Assembly (NCBI GenBank): GCA_964428335.1 | Contig: CAYRXW010000009.1 | Span: forward strand, 11,245-75,244 | Reading direction: 5' to 3' | Source: GW2011-AR15 sp964428335 | GTDB taxonomy: Archaea > Nanobdellota > Nanobdellia > Woesearchaeales > GW2011-AR15 | DNA length: 64,000 nucleotides | Shown: positions 17,026 through 25,717 of the stretch, one piece after another | Layout: each line of letters starts with the position of its first letter | Position numbering within the stretch: the stretch's first letter is position 1 | The notes under the pieces: generated by a model | Database searches by the model: none | Told to the model about the DNA's origin: nothing | Seen by the model: the letters and a program-made list of their open reading frames with translations, nothing else | Position numbers and translations under genes: made by a program

Positions 17026-17463
17026 ATGAAAATAATGCATTTCCTTGAAATGAGGGTCTTTTCAAAAGAGGCAGATAATGAAGGACATATCAAGGAAAAA
17101 ATCAAAAAACTGTTTCCATTTGAAAAATTGAAAATTGAAGAATCAATAGTAGAAGGATTTGAAGAGAAGAAAATAAAAATTTTCAAGGTTAATATTACAA
17201 AAAATGCAGAAATGACTTCAGCTGTTAAATCACTTATATCCAGCTTCTCAGCTGAACAAAAAAAACTTATTTGTTCACAGATTGAAAGCAGACTGGACAG
17301 TTCTCTTAATTTTTATCTGAGGCTTGATAAAGAGAAGCTGCTAAATAATGAATATGAGATAGTAGATCATGGGAATTGCTTTCATTTCAGGTTTTCAATT
17401 GCTACATATCCGCACAGCAGGGATAAAGCAATAGAAATAATAAAAGATATGTTTAAACATTAG
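17026..17463 (+). CDS. COG1325-type RNA-binding protein (putative exosome-associated)
   Basis: 145 residues, the size of the archaeal DUF54/COG1325 family, small RNA-binding proteins related in fold to ribosomal L5 that are predicted to associate with RNA processing. Visible features: an alpha/beta protein without membrane segments, an N-terminal FLEMRVFSKEADN strand and a C-terminal HFRFSIATYPHSRDKAIEII motif. It follows the permease gene by 4 bases but is unlikely to be part of export; co-transcription may be incidental. Its end overlaps the convergent pilin-like gene by 4 bases. Confidence 0.7.
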   Translation: MKIMHFLEMRVFSKEADNEGHIKEKIKKLFPFEKLKIEESIVEGFEEKKIKIFKVNITKNAEMTSAVKSLISSFSAEQKKLICSQIESRLDSSLNFYLRLDKEKLLNNEYEIVDHGNCFHFRFSIATYPHSRDKAIEIIKDMFKH

Positions 17464-17942
17464 TTCTTGCAGATATCCAACCTTACAATTATTGGTGGTG
17501 GTGGTGGTATATAATAAAACCCTGGCTGCTCTTTTTCTGAAAAATCCCCGCATCCTGGTGTTGATATGTCATTAATCAGCTTTTCAGAACCTTTTTTTTC
17601 AACAGTAAGCCTATATGATCTTTCCTGTTTTAAAAGAGTTGCTTCAAGGGCATTTTTCATTGTTTCTTCTGCATATGCGCAGCAGTTTTTCATGCTGCCA
17701 CACAAATCTTTCCTGTTGCTGTAGCAGTCCTTTAATATATCTGAAACTATGACATTCTGGGCTGTTTTTGTATTCATTAACGTGTTTAAAAAACTCTGAG
17801 CAAGCTTTGGGTCTACAAACGTGCCTTTCTGCGAGTCCTTTGGCTTAAGCCTTTGCCCTATCATGAAAAACAATCCTATCACAAGAAGAATTACAATGAC
17901 TACAATTCCTATTATCTCTGTCTGCCCTTTTCTTCTCATCAT
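17460..17942 (-). CDS. Type IV pilin-like protein
   Basis: 160 residues. The N-terminus MMRRKGQTEIIG followed by a 20-residue hydrophobic stretch (about 10-30) fits an archaeal prepilin with cleavage after KG, before QTE. The soluble domain contains several Cys residues (CYSNRKDLCGSMKNCC) and a C-terminal polyproline run before a beta strand (PPPPPIIVRLDICKN). It is last of four adjacent pilin-like genes with 1-4 base spacing or overlap, so they are expressed together. No pilus ATPase or platform gene is present in the window. Confidence 0.72.
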   Translation of the reverse strand: MMRRKGQTEIIGIVVIVILLVIGLFFMIGQRLKPKDSQKGTFVDPKLAQSFLNTLMNTKTAQNVIVSDILKDCYSNRKDLCGSMKNCCAYAEETMKNALEATLLKQERSYRLTVEKKGSEKLINDISTPGCGDFSEKEQPGFYYIPPPPPIIVRLDICKN

Positions 17943-18481
17943 TCATACACCTCTAAAAGAATCATCCCGAAGTAATTATTGTTTTCTACAACATCTTTGA
18001 GCAGAACCGGGAACTCTAATTTTTTTACGCCCTTATAATCAGGTTTTGGATTATCATAAACAAGCCATTCCTTTACAACTCGTTTATCTGCTGCTGTTTC
18101 AGGGCTTGGGTCATATTGAGTTATCTTTATCTTTGTATTTCCAAGAAGCGAAGGATAATAAAGCCTGTCTTTCTTTAATTTTTCAGTAAACGCTTCAATC
18201 TTATAGACATCAAAGCAATCCGGGTCTATATTATTATTGTCTGAACACTGCATCTCAGGAAGGATATTAATTATCTGTGCCTTTTTAATCATGTCAAGCT
18301 CTTTGAACTCCTCAAGCTTGTCCTTTTGCTCAGCCCTTTGATTTGCAATTACAAATATAAATGCAACTGCAAGGATTGCAAAAACTATAAGTAGCATAAA
18401 AACATTTTCCATTATCTGAAGCTGTGCTTTCTTTTGATACATTGGCTTTTCAAAAGCTCTTTTTATTTTTTGGAAATTCAT
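17939..18481 (-). CDS. Type IV pilin-like protein
   Basis: 180 residues. MYQKKAQLQIMEN precedes a hydrophobic helix (about 27-47), giving a prepilin-like KKA-Q junction after an unusually long basic leader of about 20 residues; a downstream ATG (MYQKKAQ) could be the true start. The outer domain is alpha/beta with DCFDVYKIEAF and a C-terminal ILLEVYE strand. Overlaps the next pilin-like gene by 4 bases. Confidence 0.65.
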   Translation of the reverse strand: MNFQKIKRAFEKPMYQKKAQLQIMENVFMLLIVFAILAVAFIFVIANQRAEQKDKLEEFKELDMIKKAQIINILPEMQCSDNNNIDPDCFDVYKIEAFTEKLKKDRLYYPSLLGNTKIKITQYDPSPETAADKRVVKEWLVYDNPKPDYKGVKKLEFPVLLKDVVENNNYFGMILLEVYE

Positions 18482-18482
18482 T

Positions 18483-19496
18483 CTAGTACACCGTTGGGCA
18501 TGATTTTTTATTTATTTCAGTATTTAGCGCCTGCAACTGGTCCTTTATTGATTTTACCTGCGACAGCTTCTCTTTTGTTATTTCGCTTTCTGAAGTCACT
18601 GAACTAAGGCTAGTTAAGAGAGATTCTGCCTGGTTGTAATAATCAGGACTGCATAGAGGCATGAGCTTTGACCTCCTTATTGCCCGGACTCTCTCAATCA
18701 GTATGCCTGAGAACATGTTCATCCTCTTTATGGCTTTCTCCATGTTGCATTTATAGGTGCCATAATTCTCAGAATAGACTGCTGCAATAAGCGTTGCATC
18801 ATCAATGTAATAGCTTTCTCCTTCAAGCTCAAAGCTGCTGCCTGATTTTTCATAGAACTTGAGGTTTCCATCTGAATAGAAAAGCGCCTTAACATCCTTG
18901 TCTTTTAACTTATTTAATGAATTGTGCAAATTATAATTTTCTGGAGATTCTGATGAGGAAAGAAACTTTACCTTATAGTAATTTTCATTTTCAAAACTAA
19001 GAGTATTGTCCACATTTTCACTTGTCAGGTGTTCTGGCAGCTTTGAATAAATGTCATTTGAACCAACTGAAACATAAGCTACTTCTGGACTTGTCAAATA
19101 TAAAAAGTAGTTCACCCTAAACGGCATGTCCCACCCAAGCGAATACGACAGAATGTTTCGTTTTATCAGGTTAGGACTAAATAGAGGAACATATTCTGTA
19201 GATCTCCCGCCTAAATCAGACCCTTTAATAGTGTAAAAATTGCAGTTATCCTCATCGGCAGAAACTTCTAGCTCTAGGCCTGGAAGGGTGATTGCGTTTT
19301 CTGTATTTTCTGATGCCTGAACACTTGTAAATATACCATCAAAATAATTTATTGCGTCAATGCTTAATTTAGTGCTTTCTGTTTTTTTAACCCCTAAAGC
19401 TATGTTTACAAAAATTGCGAGTATTATAGCTCCGATTACTGCAACATAAATCCAGTTAAACTGTATCTGCACCTGTGCTTTTTTTCCCTTTAACAT
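18483..19496 (-). CDS. Large type IV pilin-like protein
   Basis: 337 residues from ATG 19496 (a further in-frame ATG at 19523 would overlap the upstream gene by 34 bases). MLKGKKAQVQIQ leads into a hydrophobic helix (about 14-38), as in prepilins. The large C-terminal domain contains Cys pairs and an end segment rich in helices. Third from the end of the four-gene run; overlaps the upstream pilin-like gene by 7 bases. The size suggests a minor or tip pilin. Confidence 0.65.
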   Translation of the reverse strand: MLKGKKAQVQIQFNWIYVAVIGAIILAIFVNIALGVKKTESTKLSIDAINYFDGIFTSVQASENTENAITLPGLELEVSADEDNCNFYTIKGSDLGGRSTEYVPLFSPNLIKRNILSYSLGWDMPFRVNYFLYLTSPEVAYVSVGSNDIYSKLPEHLTSENVDNTLSFENENYYKVKFLSSSESPENYNLHNSLNKLKDKDVKALFYSDGNLKFYEKSGSSFELEGESYYIDDATLIAAVYSENYGTYKCNMEKAIKRMNMFSGILIERVRAIRRSKLMPLCSPDYYNQAESLLTSLSSVTSESEITKEKLSQVKSIKDQLQALNTEINKKSCPTVY

Positions 19497-19996
19497 GTTT
19501 GTGTCTGTTCCTTTTTTAGGCATGCTTTTCTGCCTTTTCCTTCAAACCATACATACATAAGTCCTGAATTTTCTATGCAAAGGTAGTCTGAAAAAACATT
19601 TAAGTCTTCTACATAAAAAGAATCTTCAATTTTTCCTTCATTTATCAGGAAAACATTTTTTTGAACATTGTCCTCAATATTATATTTTATAAATGAATTT
19701 CCGGCAATGCTTGAATCAATGTCAAATTCATTATTATCATTCATGGAATCAATAAAACAGATATCTTTTATCTGGTCAGGCAAAGAGAATTCGTATTTTT
19801 TTATGGAACCATAATCCCTTGCCATTTTACTCACAGTTGAAGAAAAATCAGACTTAAAATCATCTATAGGCGCTTTTGATGTAACACTCATAACTGTTGT
19901 TATTCCTTTATATCCAACTAATAGAATTATACCTATTATTATTGCAGATAAGATGTAAGTAAAAACCTGTGATGAAACTTCAGCTTTCTTTTTCAT
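19490..19996 (-). CDS. Type IV pilin-like protein
   Basis: 168 residues. MKKKAEVSSQVFTYILSAI: KKA-E junction followed by a hydrophobic helix (about 12-33) matching the archaeal prepilin pattern. The outer domain contains an acidic DSMNDNNEFDIDSS loop and three Cys residues. It follows the TSP3-repeat gene with a 4-base overlap and leads the pilin-like group. Confidence 0.68.
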   Translation of the reverse strand: MKKKAEVSSQVFTYILSAIIIGIILLVGYKGITTVMSVTSKAPIDDFKSDFSSTVSKMARDYGSIKKYEFSLPDQIKDICFIDSMNDNNEFDIDSSIAGNSFIKYNIEDNVQKNVFLINEGKIEDSFYVEDLNVFSDYLCIENSGLMYVWFEGKGRKACLKKEQTQTC

Positions 19997-22881
19997 TTTC
20001 TCTCCCTTTTCCTGATTTTTTCTATTTCTTCAAAAGCATCTTCTTCGGATATGTCATCAAGCCTGTTAAAGATCTTATTATTATCCATTTCTTCTTTTTT
20101 TACTTTTTTCTTCTGGCTAGGAACCTGGTAAACCGGCTGGATTTTTTCAGACGATGTTTCCTTTTTATCTGATTTCTGCTGCTGATTTGCGAATTCATCA
20201 AATATTGAAGACATCTGCCTAAGCTTAATCTCCTCTCTTTTTTTCTTGATTTCCATATCAAGATTTTCTCCTTTTTTAGCAAACGGCTTAAAATCAGAAA
20301 CTGTACCCATAGCTGGCTGTGAATAGACTGCTTTTGGCTGCTCTATTTCTTTTTTTGCTTTTCCAAAATCAAGCTTGAATTCTTTTTTTGCCTGACCTAA
20401 AGGAGATGAAAATGGCTGTGACTTTGGAGCATTGAAACTAGCAGGCTTCGCTGGAGAATATGCTGGCCTTTCTTTCTTTTTGGTGTTTTTCAAATATAAG
20501 AAAACCCCACCAACTAAAAGAGCAAGACCTAATATTATCATGATAATATTAAGTGTGTAGGACTTTGGAAAATCTGACGATTTATTAGGGTTGGTCCCTT
20601 TTTTTATTTCCAAATCATCTGAATATCCATCTCCGTCTGTATCTTCTTTAGATATGCTTGTCTTGTGCTTAAGGCATTCATCCTTATTACTTAAAGTGTC
20701 GCCATCCTTGTCTTCACTTGCATCACCTGAATCATCTTTGTCTAATCCACATTCATCTTCTTTTATGTCAGATATTTTGTCACCATCTGAATCAAGGTTT
20801 TCATCTATAGGGAAAGAAGTGCTATCTGTTGGAGAAGTGTTATCTTCAACCTCAAGATTATCCTCAAATCCATCCATATCTGTATCCCTGCTGTTCATAT
20901 CTGTCTTGTAGGTTAGGCATTCCTCTTCATTTGAAAGAGTATCTCCGTCATTGTCTGCTGCAGAATCAGAAACATTGAATGGATTAAGCTTACAATCCAA
21001 TTCAACAAAATCTTTCATTCCGTCCTTATCGCTGTCCATATTTTCAGGATGGCAATCCAAGACTGGATTTCTTGTGCAGTTATTCAGGCAAATTTCAACA
21101 GTTTTATTCAGGCAGCAGTTTTGCCCTGCACATTTCTCAAAGGTAAGATTATACATCCCTTTTACTGTTTTATTTTTGCTATCTGTTAGACTATAGCAAA
21201 CCTGAGCATCCTTAATCATAGTAAATTTCGCGCTGTATTTCAGGTATGGGCATGTTCCGCATGAAGTGCAGCTTGAATTCAAAAAGGAATACTGGGTATT
21301 TACACAACTGCCATCATCATCTTTGCATATCATTCCAATTATAACTCCATTTTCCGTAAGTATTGATGTGACGTTAAGATATGGATCCTTGTTTCCCTTG
21401 CATTTGTCACTGGTATCAAGAAGGATTGTTGTGCCTAATGTTTTTGCCTTTGTTCCGTTATTTGTAGCTTCATCTATAGCATAAACTTCCCAAAAATACT
21501 GTTTTCCTCGTTCAAATGCTTTTTCAACAGAAAAGCTTGTTTTGTCGGTTATATTACGTGAAATGATATTGTTTGAAGAATCAATAAGCTTCACAACGTA
21601 CTTTGAGATGCCTACATTGTCTGTTGAGGAATATGATGCATTAAGCCTAATCACGCTACAGGTTTCGCTTTCAGCGTTGATCAAAGGTGCTGTTGGTATT
21701 TTGGTATCTACTGTAAAAACTAGCTCATCTTCTATAGTTGACAGGTCCTTAAAGATGCAAAGGTATTCAAGCACGTACTCTTTTCCGTCGCTTAAATTGT
21801 TTAGCTGCAGGTAATGTATTTTTGCGTCCCTTGGTGAAAACTCATTTAGGTATCCTTCACCATATTTGCAGGTGGAATCCTTGTTTGTCACAAGCTTTAT
21901 TTCAGGACTTGTTGTATGGGCATATTTTTCAGGAAGTATTTCAGTAATCTGGTTTAAGACTGATAAATCCACATCAAAAGTTATTACTGAAGTTGCAAAT
22001 TTTTCAGCCTTGTTCATGCAGTAAGTAAAAAAAGTATAAGTTTTCCTGTCCTCAATTCTTGGGTTTGATACTTGATCATATGTCCTTTTTGTCTCTAATG
22101 AAAAATTTTCAATCTTGACATCATTGAAAAGCACAAATAAATCACCTGAGTATTCCTCTGTTAGGTATTTGCATACTGACTTATCGTCTGTTTTTGTTAT
22201 CAGATCCACCTTAAGTGTCTCTATGACAGGGCTTGGATCTGCCACAGCTGAAAGTATCTTAATTGGTGTGCTATCAACAGAGAGTGCTACTTCCTTTGGA
22301 AAAAGGTCATTGGCATATCCTTTGTCTGTCTTGCAGTAAATGTAAATTTTTGTTTCTATCACTTCATTTATTGTAACTGCTGAAGTGTGTGTCTTGCCAT
22401 CTGAAGATTTAGTGAAAATCTGGGAAGTACTTACAATGCTATCAAACTTGTCTGTGCTGCTTGTGCTCCTTTTGCAGACTGATGAGTTCTGAGTCGAAAC
22501 CTTTAAGTCAAATGCTTTTATTGGAGAGGTTCCATATTTTGGGTTTACCAAAGTTATCTTGTTAGCGCTTTCTTTTGGAATTATCAAAGGATTTGTAGCA
22601 TTTGCCCCATGAAAAGACTCAACATAATCTGTAAACCCATCTGAATCAGTGTCATTTTTCTTAGGGTTTGTACCTATTTTAAATTCATCAATATTCCTAA
22701 GTAAATCACCATCTGGGTCATCAAGTGATGTAAAGCTTCCATTTCCAAAATATTTGAACTCCCAATTGTCATCCAAAAAATCCTCATCATCATCTATAAA
22801 AGCATAAGAGACATATGATAAAATTAGAATGAAAACTAAAAATAGATATGCTGATTTTTTAAAAGATAATATTTCACCCAC
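19993..22881 (-). CDS. Large surface protein with TSP3 calcium repeats and a cytoplasmic tail
   Basis: 962 residues, GTG start at 22881. Signal peptide (about 9-27), then WEFKYFGN and a first cluster of DPDGDLLRN/DTDSDGFTD calcium-binding repeats (about 30-85), several fibronectin-like beta domains, and a second cluster of four to five TSP3-type DxDxDG repeats (about 640-790). A membrane helix (about 800-820) is followed by a Lys/Pro/Gln-rich cytoplasmic tail of about 140 residues with probable coiled coil. The 3' end overlaps the first pilin-like gene by 4 bases, so the protein is likely a component or regulator of the same surface structure. Confidence 0.8.
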   Translation of the reverse strand: MGEILSFKKSAYLFLVFILILSYVSYAFIDDDEDFLDDNWEFKYFGNGSFTSLDDPDGDLLRNIDEFKIGTNPKKNDTDSDGFTDYVESFHGANATNPLIIPKESANKITLVNPKYGTSPIKAFDLKVSTQNSSVCKRSTSSTDKFDSIVSTSQIFTKSSDGKTHTSAVTINEVIETKIYIYCKTDKGYANDLFPKEVALSVDSTPIKILSAVADPSPVIETLKVDLITKTDDKSVCKYLTEEYSGDLFVLFNDVKIENFSLETKRTYDQVSNPRIEDRKTYTFFTYCMNKAEKFATSVITFDVDLSVLNQITEILPEKYAHTTSPEIKLVTNKDSTCKYGEGYLNEFSPRDAKIHYLQLNNLSDGKEYVLEYLCIFKDLSTIEDELVFTVDTKIPTAPLINAESETCSVIRLNASYSSTDNVGISKYVVKLIDSSNNIISRNITDKTSFSVEKAFERGKQYFWEVYAIDEATNNGTKAKTLGTTILLDTSDKCKGNKDPYLNVTSILTENGVIIGMICKDDDGSCVNTQYSFLNSSCTSCGTCPYLKYSAKFTMIKDAQVCYSLTDSKNKTVKGMYNLTFEKCAGQNCCLNKTVEICLNNCTRNPVLDCHPENMDSDKDGMKDFVELDCKLNPFNVSDSAADNDGDTLSNEEECLTYKTDMNSRDTDMDGFEDNLEVEDNTSPTDSTSFPIDENLDSDGDKISDIKEDECGLDKDDSGDASEDKDGDTLSNKDECLKHKTSISKEDTDGDGYSDDLEIKKGTNPNKSSDFPKSYTLNIIMIILGLALLVGGVFLYLKNTKKKERPAYSPAKPASFNAPKSQPFSSPLGQAKKEFKLDFGKAKKEIEQPKAVYSQPAMGTVSDFKPFAKKGENLDMEIKKKREEIKLRQMSSIFDEFANQQQKSDKKETSSEKIQPVYQVPSQKKKVKKEEMDNNKIFNRLDDISEEDAFEEIEKIRKRERK

Positions 22882-22921
22882 TTTTACTCTTATAAGAAGC
22901 CCATTGGTTTAAATAGTTTTC

Positions 22922-23545
22922 TTAGTAAAAAGAGATATTTCGTACTGGCTTTTTCAGCTCTTTTTTTAATAATCTTGCCTCTTTTGACAGTTTTTCCCAT
23001 AAAAACCCCATATATGCATTTCCTATTTTCAGGCTTTCTTTGCAATCTAAATTACACGGGAAATGGCTAAGAAGGCAAAAATCCTCGCTAATCCTAAATA
23101 TATTGTTCTGATATGGAAAACTAGTTCCAATGGAATTTTTTAATACTGAAATTTGGTAGTTGTTGTCCAGCTTAGAGATGAAAGGATATTCTTTTTCAAA
23201 AAAAAGAGAGCAGCATTTTGGATAACCTAAAGTCAGGCCTAGGTTAAAATGGTCCATAGTTATTTCAAAATATGCTGCTTTATTGGCTAAAAGCTCGTCT
23301 TTTGAGATATATGCAAACACCATCCCCTCACTGCTCAAAATCCCTTTATTTGAATACCCTTTTTCTGTAGGAAGGACTTTATATTTTGACCTGACTAAAA
23401 AAAGCCTATTTTTTTCGCAGAAATTTATTACTTCTTTTAATTCATTCTCAAAAAAACCCTGCCTGACAACAGGCTTTAAATTATTTAGCAGATAAATTAT
23501 CTCAAGGCTTTTGCACCTTGTCAAAAAGACACTCCCTAGACTCAT
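22922..23545 (-). CDS. Archaeal protein of unknown function (DUF483-like)
   Basis: 207 residues, cytoplasmic (no signal or membrane helix). Conserved-looking features are LGYPKCCSLFFEKEY (about 105-119) and a second Cys pair, HFPCNLDCKES (about 163-173), so a metal site is plausible. The GYPxCC motif recalls archaeal DUF483 proteins, but I cannot confirm this without a search. Located between two calcium-repeat protein genes on the same strand. Confidence 0.6.
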   Translation of the reverse strand: MSLGSVFLTRCKSLEIIYLLNNLKPVVRQGFFENELKEVINFCEKNRLFLVRSKYKVLPTEKGYSNKGILSSEGMVFAYISKDELLANKAAYFEITMDHFNLGLTLGYPKCCSLFFEKEYPFISKLDNNYQISVLKNSIGTSFPYQNNIFRISEDFCLLSHFPCNLDCKESLKIGNAYMGFLWEKLSKEARLLKKELKKPVRNISFY

Positions 23546-23561
23546 TTCAAAAACAAAAAAA

Positions 23562-23876
23562 TTATTTTTTCTTTTTCTTGATTTTGGATAATATAACTAC
23601 TCCAAGCAGCACAAGAAATGCAAGTATTATCACAGCTGTCATGATATAGAGAAAGTTTGGCTTATTTTTTATAACTGGATCTGTCCCTGCCTGAAATTCT
23701 TCAAGGTTAGTCTTCCCGTCATTATCAAAATCTCCATCTTCTTTTTGGCTTATGTTCCCAAAATTCCTGGCTTCCCAAACATCATCAACACCATCACCAT
23801 CTGTGTCTTCAGCAAAAACAAGGAATGATGCAGCAATTAGATTAAACAGTAAAACCAGAGCGAGTAGCTTTTTCAT
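23562..23876 (-). CDS. Small membrane protein with calcium-binding (TSP3/dockerin-like) repeats
   Basis: 104 residues from ATG 23876; the open frame extends upstream to 24014, but only the downstream ATG gives a proper signal peptide (MKKLLALVLLFNLIAASFLV). Then DTDGDGVDDVWEARNFGN and DFDNDGKTNLEEFQAGTD, two EF-hand-like calcium loops, a C-terminal membrane helix (about 74-98) and Lys-rich end. It is a miniature of the N-terminus of the 962-residue protein nearby. Confidence 0.78.
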   Translation of the reverse strand: MKKLLALVLLFNLIAASFLVFAEDTDGDGVDDVWEARNFGNISQKEDGDFDNDGKTNLEEFQAGTDPVIKNKPNFLYIMTAVIILAFLVLLGVVILSKIKKKKK

Positions 23877-23991
23877 AAGATAAATTATAAACAGGTAGTA
23901 TTTAAATTTTTGTAGCTGCATTACTTTCAAAAAACACTTGCTAACTTTATTGTACACAAAATTTTTAAAGACAGATTTATAGTAAAATGAG

Positions 23992-24378
23992 ATGCAATTT
24001 CTGGAAAAAATCAAAGATTATGCTCCTGTAGTAAACAGAATTGGGCTTAGTCTTGTGTTTCTGTGGTTTGGGTTTAATCAGCTGTTTAACCCTGATTATT
24101 TTATAGGATACCTGCCAGAGTTTTTGTTTGATTTGGATTTTGCAAAATATTTTGTTATTGCCAATGGCATATTTGAGATAATATTTGGGTCGCTTCTTAT
24201 ATCAGGATATTTTACAAGAATTGCTGCAATATTGCTTGGCCTCCATCTGCTGGGAATTACTTTCCATCTTGGCTATGGCGAAACTGCTGTAAGAGATTTT
24301 GGACTTGCATTATCAACCATTTCAATTGCTATAGGAGGTGCTGACAAATGGTGCTTGGAAACAAGAAAGAAAAAATAA
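23992..24378 (+). CDS. DoxX-family membrane protein
   Basis: 128 residues with four predicted membrane helices (about 15-32, 50-70, 76-94, 100-118). The sequence resembles DoxX/COG2259 quinol-oxidase-associated membrane proteins (LSLVFLWFGFNQLFNP, then an FIxGxxE-like IANGIFEIIFGSLLISGYFTR core). It is the first gene of a three-gene run; the next gene starts 31 bases before its stop. With the FMN lipoprotein and ApbE downstream, it could be the membrane redox component. Confidence 0.8.
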   Translation: MQFLEKIKDYAPVVNRIGLSLVFLWFGFNQLFNPDYFIGYLPEFLFDLDFAKYFVIANGIFEIIFGSLLISGYFTRIAAILLGLHLLGITFHLGYGETAVRDFGLALSTISIAIGGADKWCLETRKKK

Positions 24379-24821
24379 ATCATATTTATGTTGCGCTTGT
24401 TGTGTTAATCTGCCTTTCAGTATTCTTGGCAGGGTGTTCTAAATCTATTGAGGTTAAAGAGCCAAACATGGATGTCAAAGATACAAAAAGCGAGATTGAG
24501 CAAAACCAGGAACTGATAACTAATTTCATAGCTGATGGAACATATACTAATGATGTTACCTATAATTACCATTCAGGCCAGGAGACTATCAATATTGATA
24601 TCACTGTCAAAGATGATGTTGTAACCGCTGCATCTGTTGAAAGTGTTGGTGAGACACATAAAACATCTCAAAAGTATATTGATGGAGTAAATGCAGCCCT
24701 TCCGGAACTTGTCATCGGGAAAAAGATCAATGAAATTAACCTTCCAAAGCAGATAAGTGGAAGCTCGCTTACAACAGCAGCTTTGAAGGATCATCTCCAG
24801 GAACTGGTAGAAACATATTGA
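24348..24821 (+). CDS. FMN-binding-domain lipoprotein, probable ApbE substrate
   Basis: 157 residues. A signal segment with lipobox LAGC (lipid-modified C30) is followed by an FMN_bind-like domain (about 60-155): DGTYTNDVTYNYHSGQET, a strand INIDITVKDDVVTAASV, and the flavinylation motif ISGSSLTTAAL (136-146), comparable to the SGAT(L/S)(T/S) motif of NqrC/RnfG. The likely FMN attachment residue is S140 or a nearby Thr. Located outside the cell. Immediate neighbours are DoxX and ApbE, which strengthens the call. Confidence 0.8.
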   Translation: MVLGNKKEKINHIYVALVVLICLSVFLAGCSKSIEVKEPNMDVKDTKSEIEQNQELITNFIADGTYTNDVTYNYHSGQETINIDITVKDDVVTAASVESVGETHKTSQKYIDGVNAALPELVIGKKINEINLPKQISGSSLTTAALKDHLQELVETY

Positions 24822-24838
24822 TTTTTTTATTTTTTTTT

Positions 24839-25717
24839 ATGGAATTTTCTTCTAAAAAAAAGGAATTGCTTGGAACTCTAATTGAAGTTAAGGTTCCAAA
24901 GCAAAATTCTAAAGTTTTTCCTTTGATTTTTGATGAATTCAAAAGAATTGAAGAGAAATACTCCAGATTTAAGTATAGTTCCTATCTTTCAAAAATAAAC
25001 TTAAACCTAAAAAAATGGCAGGAAATTGATGAAGAGACAATTTACCTGATTAGCAAATCTGAAGAGATCAGAAAACAAAGCGATGAAAATTTTGACATTA
25101 CTCTTCTTGATACACTTGAAAGGCTGGGATATGATAAGGAATACAGCTTTAAAGAAAAAAAGAGGATTGACTTTTCCTTGCTTTTTCCATCCAAGAAGCC
25201 AATTGAACTGAAAGGGAACATGATATTTTTAAGAAAAAAAATTGATTTTGGAGGGATTGGCAAAGGATATGCCATTGATAAGGTATCAGAGATTATTGAA
25301 AAAAAAGGAGTTTTTGATTATTATATCAATGCAGGTGGAGATATTTTTGCGAGACATAAGGACGAAAATAAAAAATGGACAATACTTCTTGAGCATCCTG
25401 ATTTCACAGATAAGGCAATTGGAAAGGTAGAGATCAATAACATGGCAATTGCATCTTCTTCATCAAACAGGAGAAAATGGGGAAAGAACCATCATCTGAT
25501 TAATGCAAAAACAAAAAAGCCTATAAGCGAAACAAAAGCAATATTTCTGATCGCAAAAACTGCAATAGAAGCAGATGCATATGCTACTGCACTTTTCACT
25601 TCAGGGTTTGGAAAAGGGATAGAACTGTCAAAAAAACTAGACGTAAATACATTAATAATTTCAGAAAAAAATAAAGTTTATAAAAGTGAAAATTTTGAAG
25701 TGGAATATTTCAGCTAG
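24839..25717 (+). CDS. apbE: FAD:protein FMN transferase
   Basis: 292 residues from ATG 24839; a TTG at 24818 adds seven residues and is less likely. ApbE transfers FMN from FAD to a Ser/Thr in target proteins. Motifs: FGGIGKGYAID (137-147), NAGGDI (164-169), HHLINAKTKKP (218-228), and AIEADAYATALF (242-253) with the Mg-binding Asp/Thr. The N-terminal strand around GTLIEVKV is also typical. No signal peptide is visible, which is unusual for ApbE acting outside the membrane. Its evident target is the FMN lipoprotein encoded 17 bases upstream. The 3' end overlaps the convergent PCNA gene by 4 bases. Confidence 0.93.
   Translation: MEFSSKKKELLGTLIEVKVPKQNSKVFPLIFDEFKRIEEKYSRFKYSSYLSKINLNLKKWQEIDEETIYLISKSEEIRKQSDENFDITLLDTLERLGYDKEYSFKEKKRIDFSLLFPSKKPIELKGNMIFLRKKIDFGGIGKGYAIDKVSEIIEKKGVFDYYINAGGDIFARHKDENKKWTILLEHPDFTDKAIGKVEINNMAIASSSSNRRKWGKNHHLINAKTKKPISETKAIFLIAKTAIEADAYATALFTSGFGKGIELSKKLDVNTLIISEKNKVYKSENFEVEYFS

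Noticed and set aside
23877..24014. Upstream extension of the small calcium-repeat gene
   Set aside because: It would bury the signal peptide and overlap the divergent DoxX start; ATG 23876 is better.
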